Source of the DNA: Toxorhynchites rutilus septentrionalis
Lineage: Eukaryota > Arthropoda > Insecta > Diptera > Culicidae
DNA length: 64,000 nt
NCBI RefSeq assembly: GCF_029784135.1
Contig: NC_073745.1
Coordinates: forward strand, 104,798,125-104,862,124
Reading direction: 5' to 3'
Under the pieces are notes generated by a model. The model was not told the origin of the DNA, did not search any database, and worked only from the letters and a program-made list of their open reading frames with translations. Positions 22,500 through 32,977 of the stretch are shown one piece after another (position 1 is the stretch's first letter; each line of letters begins with the position of its first letter). The position numbers and the translations under genes are program-made.

Positions 22500-23803
22500 C
22501 AGGGTTTCCATTTCGGGCTTCCGAAAGTATACAGCCCTGTGCTGACAACCGTTCGACATAGCTGTCAACCAAAGCATCATATCGTTAGTTGAATGTCTGC
22601 CATTTTACAATATGGATCGTTTTAGCATCGCACAACGTGTTAATTTTGTTGAATTATACTATAAAAATGATGAAAAACCGGCAAATGTTTTTCGAGCATT
22701 ACGGACGGATTTTGGTCGTCATGGACGGCCTACAGAGCACACAATCGCTAATGTAGTGCGTAAATTCGAACAAACTGGATCCGTAGCGGATATTGTGAAA
22801 CCTGTGCATCATCGTAATGTGCGTTCGGCCGAAAATATTGCTGCTGTTGCTGCCAGTGTGGAGGATGACCCGAATGTTTCAATTCCACGGCGTGCTCAGC
22901 AATTGGGCTTGTCAAACACATCATTGCGGCGAATTTTGCATTTGGACTTACACCTACATCCATATAAAGTCCAACTGGTACAAAAATTAGAGCGTGGGGA
23001 CCATGGAATGCGTCGGGCATACATGGATTTGGTGAACGAACAACAGCAGCAAAATGCTGAATTTTCGCATCAAATTTTTTTCAGCGATGAGGCACATTTC
23101 GAGCTCGGTGGCTATGTGAACACCCAAAATTTCCGTATATGGGGCTCAGAAAATCCACACGTGATTGTTGAGAGGCCATTGCATCCGCCAAAAGTCACTG
23201 TTTGGTGCGCATTATGGTCTGGTGGAGTCATCGGGCCGTATTTCTTTGAAAATGAGGACGGCGAGACGGTAACTGTGAATGGTGAGCGCTATGGCCGCAT
23301 GTTAACCGATTTTTTTTTTGCCACAAATTGAAGATATGGATACGGATGACATGTGGTTTCAGCAGGACGGCACCACGTGCCACACAACACGACCGAACAT
23401 GGCCATATTGCGAACGAAATTTGAGGGACGCATAATTTCGTGTTTTGGTGATGCCAATTGGCCGTCCAGATCATGCGGTTTGAACCCGCTAGACTTTTTT
23501 TTGTGGGGTTATGCGAAAGACCGTGTCTATGCCAACTCTCCGCAAACTCTTGAACATTCGAAAGACAACATTCGTGAAGTTATGACCGAGATACCGCCCC
23601 ATATGTGCCGAATAGTAATCGAAAATTACCTGTTCCGGATCAAGGTGTGCGAGGAAGCCCTAGGTGGACATTTGAATGATGTTGTATTTCACACATAATG
23701 GCATAAACCAAACTTTAATTTGAAATAAAAGTTTCATCGAAATTTGAATTCTAAGTGTGTTTTATTTCAATTTACTTTCGGAATTTAAAGTTGGAAAACC
23801 CTG
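22500..23803 (+). mobile_element. DD41D (rosa-like) mariner, copy 2
   Basis: 1304 bp with termini CAGGGTTTCCATTTCGG and, inverted, CAGGGTTTTCCAACTTTAAA, flanked by TA (22498-22499 and 23804-23805). Same family as 9108-10410 but in opposite orientation. Confidence 0.88.
22612..23698 (+). pseudogene. Mariner transposase, DD41D type, single +1 frameshift
   Basis: ATG 22612 (MDRFSIAQRV) to TAA 23696-23698; 361 codons plus one extra base. The N-terminal HTHs, FFSDEAHF, QQDGTTCHT and NPLDFFLWG are all legible, so the catalytic triad residues remain. The break is at a run of ten T (23310-23319), where nine keep the frame. Copy 1 has eight at the same place. Another coding change is SCD to SCG just upstream of the third catalytic residue; in relatives this aspartate is conserved but not catalytic. 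The transposase acts on the terminal repeats by cut and paste at TA. This copy is probably inactive, but lightly damaged and therefore young. Confidence 0.85.
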
Positions 23804-23805
23804 TA

Positions 23806-24415
23806 TATTTGCAAAGCGAATTCCCACAGGTTATGTAGTCTGTGTTGGGGAAACCGTCAATTGGGCCAATCAAAACTTGGAAGTTAGGGCGTTTAGATAA
23901 CGCTTAACATTTTACAGTTATTCAAATCTTTATCTCATGGAAAATAACATTTTATCTATTGTGATAGACGCGTATATATATTTCCTATCAATTGATGCAA
24001 ACATCTTTCCGATCTATTAAGAAATGTTCGAGTTATAAGCATTCGGAATCTTTCACTTTTTCCTGCTTTTTTTGTGTTTAGGTTTTCATTTCACCCCCAT
24101 ATACTCCGGTAAGATGTAGTCCCACGTCAAAAGGGGAAAAATGATTTTTTGGACCTCCGGGTAACTTTGAAAAATCATATCTCAAAAACGAAAAAAAATA
24201 TAAAAATAATAATAAAAATAAGTTTTGGGTCTAATAAAGGTTCGCCTCATACCAACGAATTGTGGGACCCGGTCAAAATTTTGAGAAAAATAGTTTTTTG
24301 TTGTTTTCTCGCAAGTGCGTAAAATGGACTTATGGGGTTTCTCAAACAAACGATTCAATTATACACTGGTGGTGGTGATCATGAATTGTATTCATCTACT
24401 TAGATTTATTGCCTA
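23806..24415. other. AT-rich spacer without recognised feature
   Basis: 24160-24240 contains AAAAATCATATCTCAAAAACGAAAAAAA, a phrase shared with 49250-49290, so repeat material is present. No gene. Confidence 0.4.
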
Positions 24416-25507
24416 CTAGCTGACCTGGCAAACTTCGTCCCGCCCAAAATTTGTTTTTTGTTATCAATACCTTCAAACATTTACGTTTTCTTACTATGAG
24501 CAAGTTAATGGGTCCAATCGCAGAACTGTTCATTGATTGATCTTCTATTCGACCCCGTTGAATTTACCTTTTACTATAAAATTCCTAGTATTTCTAACAA
24601 AACTCATCATTATAATATCAAATTATTTTCAGACACAATCCTCGTTCAAGATTTTCCAATTACTTGCAATTAACATGTTTTTCCGTTACATGGAATAAAT
24701 GGTTTTATACAGAAAATATGATAGAATAAAGATAGCCCTAAATTGGACAATTCCTTCCTCGAGTTCTGCTCTTATCAACACATCCGGCGAACCCTTTTTT
24801 TTTGGTATAGATAGAAGAAGATATATAAGTGCGTTTCATCACATTAAAATCCACTTCCAGTTTCGAACAAAGATCAATTTCGCTAGCGCAAACATCAAAT
24901 GGACTAACAATACTTGTCACTATGTAATTGTAGAACATATGGGAATTTAATTTTATGAATTTTCCCTTTTTCCTTCAGAGTTTTCCGAAAATTTTTAATT
25001 GTCATTTTTGGTTGGAATATTTTTGGTTGAAATATGTGTAATATTTTTATGGGACCCCCTCTCCATTCCAGAGGAGGGAGGGGTGTCATACCATAATAGA
25101 AATATTTCTCATGCCCAAAAACCCTCACATCCCTAATTGTGCCTGATTAGTTCTCGAGTTATGCAGAAGTTTGTGTTTCGTTTGAATGGCAGCCCCCTTT
25201 AGAGAGGGGAGAAGTGTATTCACCATAGAAACGTTTCGTGCCCCGTAAAACCTTCACATGCCAAATTTGGCTCCATTTGATTGATAAGTTTTCGAGTTAT
25301 GCAGAAATTTGTGTTTCATTAGTATGATAGCCCACCCTTAGAGAGCAGGAGGAGTGTCTAACCACCATAGAAACATTTATTTCATCCTAAAACATGCACA
25401 TGCCGAATTTGGTTTCGTTAGCTTGATTAATTCTCGAGTAATTCCCCTTCCCCTTAGAGAGGGGGTGGAGAGTCTAACCATCATAGAAACATTTATTGTA
25501 CCTTAAA
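24416..25507 (+). repeat. Dispersed CTAGCTGACC repeat, copy 2, with four minisatellite units
   Basis: It opens CTAGCTGACCTGGCAAACTT and parallels copy 1 but lacks the 234-bp MITE. Tandem units begin at about 25069, 25202, 25335 and 25452 (spacing about 133, 133 and 117 bp). Each has a CATAGAAACATTT phrase and most have GAGTTATGCAGAA. Confidence 0.72.
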
Positions 25508-25932
25508 ACGGCTTACAGAGACAAGGCTAGTTCTTTAGCGAGTAAACTTTTTTTTTGATGACGTCATCCGAATTGTCAGTGTAAACAGTCGCCAGTTGTA
25601 TTTTGTTTTCCGACTTACGCGTAAATGTTCCTGAAATGAAAAATCGAAAATGGTTCAATGCGCTGTGAGCGGGTGTATAAATTATGAAAATGGCATTATC
25701 GGGCCAAAAAAGAGATTCTTTCGCTTTCCGAAAAACCGAGAATTATGTTCTTTGTGGATAAATGTTTTATCAAATTATTCATGGTGTTAAATATAATCAA
25801 CTATATTATCAACGCACAAACTTACAAAGCACGAAAAATAAAAAAAAGAACACATTGTTTACTTCAACGACTCAGATGACGTCACTAAAAAATGACTGAT
25901 CCGGAGTAGCTAGCCTTGTCTCTGTAAGCCGT
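25508..25932 (+). mobile_element. MITE with 23-bp TIRs carrying a THAP coding fragment
   Basis: The first 23 nt (ACGGCTTACAGAGACAAGG, then CTAG) are repeated exactly inverted at the right end (25910-25932). 425 bp in all. The interior encodes the start of a THAP domain at 25650. No target duplication is evident. THAP transposases are known in P and Kolobok elements; with no TTAA on both sides, P-like is the better guess. Confidence 0.75.
25650..25790 (+). pseudogene. THAP-domain N-terminal fragment (46 aa)
   Basis: MVQCAVSGCINYE opens with the C-x4-C pair typical of THAP zinc fingers. FFRFPKNRELCSLWINVL follows, matching the F-x-FP and W signature of the family. The C-x2-H half is missing: the frame stops at 25788-25790 soon after the tryptophan. 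THAP domains bind transposon ends in P-type transposases. This is a captured first exon in a non-autonomous element, not a host gene. A longer THAP sequence sits at 60497-60733 in another element. Confidence 0.65.
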
Positions 25933-25957
25933 GTTTGTGCGCTTCTGTCAATGTTAA

Positions 25958-26325
25958 TTTGGAGGACATAATTAGGAAAGTAAATCATGACTTGAGGAAT
26001 ATTCTGTAATGGTCCCGGACAAACCTACTTTCAGTAAATCCTTCGAAAACAAAAGCAATGCTTATTTGCAAACATAAAACTACACCTATAACACCTCCAA
26101 TAATTTTTGATGGACAAGTTGTTGAGTATGTCAATAAACTCAATAATCTGGGTGTTATATTCACATCTAATTTGTCATGGGATGTATCCATTAACTCTCA
26201 ATGTGGTGAGATCTACGGCGCGTTAAAACGTTTAATTTTGGTGACTAGGCATTTTGAAACATTTACGAAAACAAAATTATTCAATTCGTTGATTTCTTTA
26301 CCTTTTTTGTTCGGAGATTTCATTT
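25958..26325 (+). pseudogene. CR1/RTE-like reverse transcriptase remnant
   Basis: One frame reads LLSVNPSKTKAMLICK, then LNNLGVIFTSNLSWDVSINS, and ends LFGDFI. This is the segment just after the catalytic core in CR1 or Jockey-type RTs (NP-x-K-TK, then LGV-x-x...LSW). A stop interrupts the frame near 26010. It is related to 15289-16003 by shared FQSDLEW / FTSNLSW and QC motifs. It ends abruptly where the deleted mariner begins. Confidence 0.6.
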
Positions 26326-26330
26326 AGGGG

Positions 26331-26556
26331 AAATGCGCCTCATCAGACATTATGATTTTTTGCCAAAAGCCACAATTGAGAAGTTATTTTGAATGTACAG
26401 CTTAACAATTTCAGCGCCTTGTTTAGGTGTGTATTGTTCCATGGTTAAAATTGTACTAAAATGACGCTTCCAACGCGGTATGACATTTGTTAATCTGACA
26501 TCTCTGTCAAAAGTTATGGGGTTGCCAGATGCTTCCACTTTAAATGGCCCACCCTG
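26331..26556 (-). mobile_element. Internally deleted mariner fragment
   Basis: On the minus strand, CAGGGTGGGCCATTTAAAG begins at 26556 next to TA (26557-26558). A 5' leader follows, then ATG 26442 opening MEQYTPKQGAEIVKLYIQ, a mariner N-terminus. About 30 codons later the sequence jumps to a catalytic-type phrase (IMSDEAHFP, 26330-26350) in another frame and ends against the RT remnant. So the HTH-to-catalytic middle and the right half are lost. Confidence 0.65.
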
Positions 26557-26558
26557 TA

Positions 26559-27147
26559 TTACTTTACTCATTTCAGTTCGCAGTAATCTCTTCCACATAT
26601 TCACAGTAAACAAACATGCCCATCATAATAAAATAAGATACAAATTGAGAAAAACTAATGCATCTGCCTTTTCTGTAAATATTCATGGTTGCTTGTTAAG
26701 ATTTTGCGGTTAGTCAATGTTTAAATATTTAGATATTTACACTCTACCTCCACAACGAATCATTGAACTTTATGATCACACTTAAAAATCACACTAACAT
26801 GTCATATTTTACAAGAATTTTGCCAAAAATTGTGAAAGCAATAATTGGTGCAATATGCACAGGAAAAAATATTCGTTACATAGGTTATAAAAACAAACGT
26901 TCGTTTTGACCAATGCCCTGGCATGTAACCATTTTTTTTGTGGTTCGCACAGAAAATCATTGCCCCTCGGAATACATTCAAGTCGTGTTATTTGGTTTAA
27001 GAAATCATAACCAAGTGTTAATAAATGACGCTAGTTAATACATACGTTGAGACGGCAAAAGTTCCACAAGGGAACGTTAACGCCATTCAAGAAGAAGAAC
27101 AGAAAATCATAAGCATAGTAATTACTCCAAGCCGCACTCACATTATG
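26559..27147. repeat. Inverted partial copy of the 6073-7424 TIR element
   Basis: The reverse complement matches 6750-7335 closely, including the phrases around 6820 (GGAACTTTTGC) and 7280 (TGTGAATATGTGGAAGAG). The deleted mariner is inserted at a TA that is still intact in the 6073-7424 copy (near 7332). The right side is cut off by the next repeat at about 27148. Confidence 0.7.
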
Positions 27148-27655
27148 AAATTTTATGAAATAAAGTTAACGTTAATAACTATTTTTGTCGCGAACGGATT
27201 TAGACGATGTATATACCAAACGAATCGGGAATTCTCTAAGATTTGTTTTTTATGCTATATATTACAATCCTCTGATGGGGAAACGCTTTAAATTGATGAA
27301 AACAAGAAGCACTTCAATTTTCCCATACATTTGTGAGCTTTCCTACCCATGCCATCAATAACGAGCAACTCATTGGCGATCAACGAAGGGGAATGATTTA
27401 AAGTCACCGTGAACAAAGTAAAGAAGAAGAAGAAAGAAGGAGAATATTTGGCTGGTGCATAAATATTGGATCTCGCTGAGGTGAACTTCCAGTATCGTTC
27501 TAGATACGAAGCAATGAATATCGCTTGTTCTTCCTTGTTTTGCGTCATCACATGTCTTCGTTTCGGATTGAGCTGTGGACGCGACCAAACTACTTACTCG
27601 CTGATGTATCTGGCATTGCAATATTTACATCAATCTGACGCCATTCTATAAAGGT
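27148..27655 (+). repeat. Promoter-like dispersed repeat, copy 1
   Basis: It shares GAAATAAAGTTAACGTTAAT-like sequence, GCGAACGGATTT, AATAACGAGCAACT and finally GGATCTCGCTGAGG with 63320-63700. Both copies have an A/T-rich TATA-like box just before GGATCTCGCTGAGG (near 27460 here, ATAAATATT; TATAAACAG near 63656). This could be a Pol II promoter inside a retroelement leader; the function is inference. No long ORF. Confidence 0.55.
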
Positions 27656-27856
27656 TCTGAGCTGCACAATTGTGTAAGGGAATCATCAAACTAGGCTATC
27701 ATCGGCTCACCAAGAAAATAATTGTTCAGGAATTTTGTGTGTGATTTGATTTCGCATGACAGTAGCAATACTATCTCCACCAAGGATGACAGCTAAACTA
27801 ATCGAAATCTGAAATCGGAAAGGGCTTGTGTTGAGAAGAGCGCAAAGCGGAGATAA

Positions 27857-27887
<31 letters not shown>

Positions 27888-28508
27888 GAAAATAATATCT
27901 GAAGTTATTAACAAGCGACTTAAACAAAATAACACCGTAGTTCTACGTCAACAATGTGGTCGTGTCTTGGACACAACCTCCTATAATTTTTTTTTTTGAT
28001 TCGGAAGGATCTCTGATTCAGGGGAGTTTTGTAAGACTTTTGAAAAGTCTCGATAAGTAATAATGTTATGTTGGTAACATCAATCATTGCTCTTTCAGCA
28101 CTAAAACAGTTTGAACACAAATACTTCAATTTAATTACTGTGAGACTTGTACAAATAAACGAGTTAACACTTAAAAATATCAAATTGGTAACTAATTTTT
28201 CCATCAGACTGAGCACTCAATTGGATCTGTTGAACACGAAATAAATCTTTTTCTTGGTGTTGTCATATGCTACGTAATTGAAAATCGAAATTTCTCAACA
28301 CATTCTGTGTTTAAATCCGAAATAATGTTGTCTACCAGTCAAATTCTCCCGATCCCGATTTTCCTCGGACGAGGATCTGTAGTGCAGAATAATATATCAA
28401 TTTGCGTACATACAACTCGCTGCCACCAGCACCGCTCTTTCCACCTTTGCGCACTTTAATACACTCTTCTAGAATCAGTTAAGTTCATTGAACATTAAAA
28501 AAAAGTAA
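27656..28508. other. Spacer with GT microsatellite and GACGTAG repeat end
   Basis: 27858-27884 is a pure GT run. 27935-28005 (CCGTAGTTCTACGTC, then GTCTTGGACACAACCTCC) reappears inverted at 39283-39330. No gene is evident. Confidence 0.5.
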
Positions 28509-28665
28509 TCAATTTTTTAAATCGTTGATGGTTTTTCTGACCATCTCTTCCTTAGTCCCCAGCACGGCAGCTATGACTTCCCGGGGTTTTTTGTGCTCCT
28601 TTGCGCAAACCGTCGGGGTGCTGCTCCCACAATTCAACCAATCGGAACTTTTGCTCCCGGTCCAT
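28509..28665 (-). pseudogene. Possible transposase helix-turn-helix fragment
   Basis: ATG 28665 gives MDREQKFRLVELWEQHPDG. After a frame change, REVIAAVLGTKEEMVRKT follows and ends at TGA 28509. The two pieces together look like the first HTH of a Tc1/mariner-type transposase. No catalytic region follows. The family is uncertain. Confidence 0.35.
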
Positions 28666-31600
28666 CACAAAAACGCGCAAAATCATAATATGTTTTGAAG
28701 CGAATTCGTTTTTAAAACTGAGTTAGTGCCAAACTGACTCTGTAATAAAAAACGTTTTCAGTTTCACGATTGCGGTGGTTTGTTGGTGTGCGTTTTATAG
28801 TCTGATTTGTTTATATTTGCGATGACAAATGTACAGTGTCCATACGTTAAAGTATATTGATTTGATTTTGATAGCATATTTATTCCACCTGAATTTCCAT
28901 CATTATTTTCGCCTCTCAATGAAAGCACATGAAGCTTAATGCCGTCTACGCGAATATACTCCTCAAAATCCGAATCCGAATTGGATTACGATTCCAATAA
29001 TTAAAAAAAGCAAAAGCAGCCGGTTTTCCATTTTTCATAGTCTTTTTTTTTTAGATTTTCCAAAACAATACTCGGAACATGACAGTTCAGAATAGTTGTA
29101 TTGGTGAACCCGACTGCGAACCCGTGAAACACCTCAGTGCGAAACTAACAGCTTTCGGGGTGAACCTAGTGCGAAACTGGGTTGAAACTGAGTGAATAAA
29201 AAAACGTTTTGACAGCAGTTAGTGTGGCACTGGGGTTGGAACTGTACGAAAACGAATTCGCTATTAGATAGCTATGACATAGAAACTATGAACTATTCCG
29301 TCATGACGGAATAGTTGATAGTTCGCAGCTATGACATGAAAACTAGTACTAGAGTGTTCACACGATAACATTATTTTCTTTATGTTGTAGCTAAAAACTA
29401 TTACTTGCAAGTGATAACTATTAACTATCACCTATAAGGTTTTGGTGTTTCTACGATGCTATACCTTAGTTTTCTATCACATAGCTCACTATACACTAGA
29501 AATACCGTCCGTGGGGCTGCACCTTAAGAGTTGCTTTGAATTCATTTGTGAGAACTGTCTACAATTTATCGAAATATTCTAGTGTTTCACACTTACATAG
29601 CACTTTATTAGGATGTAGTTTCATGAAATTTTATTTGTATCGTACATATACAAAATTTTTCGCACTTGCGTGCCACAGTACCTATTTGAACAACTCCGTT
29701 TTATGAGAAACACGAGAACCATGAGTTTTTTTTTTAATTTCACAACATTCATCTGTCTACTATGGGCAATCAATGTTAGTGAGAGATGTTATATGTTGGA
29801 ATCGCTTATTCAAAACTTCAAAAGAGGACCTTTTGGGGAACTTGATCGCATGCAAAAAGGATTTTTCCTTAAGTTACATGGATAAAAATCAAATCAAATC
29901 AAATGTTCATTTACACGATAAAATACCCAATGCAAAATAGTAGCTCATTCGGAATTTATTTACTAGTGTCGCAGATGTCAAAATTTATGTTTTTTGAAAA
30001 CCGAAAAATCATCTAAGGGGAGCAGTACATGAAATGGGGATTTAAAAAAAAGGTTGATGCCAAATGTCTTCCGGCTGCCGAATATCCGGTCATCTGCATC
30101 GAAGCTATATCCGGCCTAACTTCTATCCGTTTCATTACTCCTTTTTGGCACATGGTAGTTTTTTGGACTGAAAATTCGATTTTTGACCAAAAAAAAAAAT
30201 TGAAAAAGTTCAATATCTCTGTCATTGTTGAAATTCGACCATATGCGTAGAAGTTTTATTTTCATCAAATATGATCGTCTATCACATCCTGAAAGATTCT
30301 GGATAATTTTTTTTTATTTGAAAAAAGTAAAAATTAAATTCTTCTTTTATATTCAAAAAATGAAAAGTGTGTGTATAAAAAACACATAAAATAATTTTTT
30401 TCACTCGATTCTATACAGTGAAATATCGGACACTGTATATAATTGAGTTCACCCTGTATACTACCACCGTACATACAGTATCAGAAAAAGATATTACTGA
30501 TTCGTAAGATTTTAAAATAGACATAAACTCTTTTCTTTTATTTTGCATGAAATCAGAAGCAATTTCCATAGCTAATGCGGAAAAGAAAAGGGCATTTTCG
30601 CCCTCTACACTCGTACGATGGATGAATATTTCTCAGTACAGGAAAAGGAACACAAAGTTGAATTGCTCATAAAACATTTCTGCACTCCGACGAAACTTTC
30701 TCTCAACAATCTCCATATAAATCACCACTAAGTTTATGCAATTCCAATTCTCATCTCCTTCTCAATTCTGACTCATTTTTTATGCCATTGCAGTCTATAT
30801 CGAAAGCATGAACCGTAACCTTCGGAAGGTTCAACTCAACAACATAGAAGCAACAGGAGACGTCAAGGAGGGATGGGGGCACAACAAAAGCAACAAAGGA
30901 ATGAACCCGATTCGACAGGCCTTTTACTAATAAGCTTCGCTCAATTACTGGAGCTCTTACGGATTATCATCTTCGCTGGCGTTCGTGATTCAGGCCGATC
31001 AAGGAATGGTTTCCGAGAAGCTTTCAATTGCTTCGATTTCTTTTTTGCCCGTAACAGCTTCGATTTTCCAAATAAATCCTGGAAACATGAAATGCTTTAT
31101 TTTTCTGGAAGAGCTTTTCTTGGGAGAAATTCGTTGAAAGGTGCTGTCGTGCAACCGATCGTATTCCGTACAGTCTGGTACACACTCAAAACATCATTAG
31201 GTAAACTGGTAAACTGTGGAGAAAATATCTCGTAATTCCGAGAATATTTTACCATATGCCCCAGCGTGGATTTCTAACGACGCTGGGTGTAATGAACCCA
31301 CGGATGCTCACTTCACGGAGGCTTACTTTGGGAGGGAAGCATTACATGGAACAGACAGCTTGGTGAAATCCCTTAAGTCGGCTTCATGTGTCGCTTATAT
31401 GTGAATAATGGCATCCGATGGCATAGTCTTTGTGCTCTGAGGGCGGACAATTTGTTCACTGGAAGCAACTTAGTGTGGAGGATGTATTATGATCTCGGTG
31501 TATGAAGCAAATTTGTGAGTTCAAAATCCGCTTGAATTTGAACGGAATTTTCCTTGAAAACGAAAAACATATCCAGCGCCTCCGTCGGAGAAAATCGTGT

Positions 31601-32615
31601 GGAGACGCACCCACGAGAGTGAAAAATTAATTTAAACTAATGTAACCGTCATCATTTAAAGTGTTCAACCACATGCCGATCGAATGGAAAGCCAATCCAA
31701 CGCCCGCATTGCATCGTGTCTCGTGCGGAGCATCCGATGCATTGAAAAGTGGTGCCACGTGTGGGTTTGCGAATGAGTTTCCCGCCGGGAGGTCGATGCT
31801 AATAATTGCTGGAAAAATTAACGATCTGTTTATCTGACGGTTCTGCAGAAACTAATACTCGCTGAAGCACGATAGAATCATAAATTGACCGACCGCAAAA
31901 CCACTCGTCAAATAAATTCCGTTCGGCATATTCCCAATTTGAATGACCATCTGCGCGATTCGCGGTAGGTTATAAACAATTTTGTTTGGGAGATGCGAAT
32001 CTTGGCGAGAGATAGGGTAAATGATGTTGGTTTGTTCAGTCCATAATATGATCTTGGTTTGTCCACTTTTTTGAATGCTCTAGTTCAACGCACCTTTGGG
32101 GCTGTCCACATACAAACTTTAGGGGGGTAGGTGTTACGAAAAAATCCATGCTTGTCCATTGTATTTATCGTTCTAAAATCCGTATTTTTTCAAATCGTTG
32201 AGTTGTTTTGCTATAATATGTATTTCGAAAGCAACGCACATAAAGAGTGATTGATTTATTTTCATTGGTTTGAGAAAATCATGCATTCCGGCAGAATTAA
32301 TACTCCACCAAAGCATGTAAGAATGTTGTAATATTAAAAACACACGACATTGTTTTTCTAGAATAACTATTTTTTCATGAGTGCACTAATTTAAGAGAAG
32401 TGTTCCTAGCAACGATGCTCTTCTTCGTTGAAATTTGATATTTTATGGATACTGCTTCTATTGGATTGTCTAGGATGTTCCTGCCGTCACTGATTTTAAT
32501 CAAAACGAGACGCTGACCAAAAATAATCCTCAGTTCAAAACACAAACGCAACGAAAACTCTGTTTTGAAACAAATCGTGATTGGCGATTTTTTCCAGAAT
32601 CTCATAGGAGATGAT
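28666..32615. other. Long stretch without recognised gene
   Basis: 29291-29316 is a perfect 26-bp palindrome (AACTATTCCGTCA and its complement) flanked by direct AGCTATGACAT repeats (29270 and 29329). 28695-28760 and 29215-29262 share inverted phrases (AAACGAATTCGC). 30873-31235 is open for 120 codons but has no motif. 31640-32000 has higher GC, looks single-copy, and could hold an unrecognised regulatory or exonic segment. Confidence 0.4.
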
Positions 32616-32977
32616 AGATCGATTGATTTTTTTTTTTATAAATCGTTTATTTTTACAGGCTCAGTTACATTAGTTTAAAGGAGCCGAATTCTTAAATGTA
32701 TTTTTTAAAACTATACATACACAATTTTCCTAACACTATGGTTAGTAAGGTGGAAAACCGATTACTCGCGGTTTACTCGAGTTTAGAAGGGTGACATATT
32801 CTTTCAGGAAAGGGATGGGATATAAGGGAATTGTTACAATGTTGATGATCACACTCAATTCTTAAATCTATTCGTATATCTATTGTATATTTACATTTCG
32901 ACTTATTTTATTGTTTATACCAAGGGGGGCAATCGCTCGCAATGGATGAAAAGGAGGGTATGAAGACATAGGGACAA

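Noticed and set aside
23440..23520. Loss of a catalytic aspartate in mariner copy 2 (SCD to SCG)
   Set aside because: Lining up with Mos1-type spacing puts the third catalytic residue at the following NPLD, which is intact.
25060..25507. CRISPR-like spaced repeats
   Set aside because: Units are about 130 bp, contiguous and diverged, in an insect repeat; no spacer structure.
27858..27884. GT run as a special regulatory element
   Set aside because: A plain dinucleotide microsatellite; nothing links it to a gene.
30873..31235. 120-residue plus-strand protein
   Set aside because: No recognised motif, ordinary composition for chance reading, no supporting splice or promoter context.
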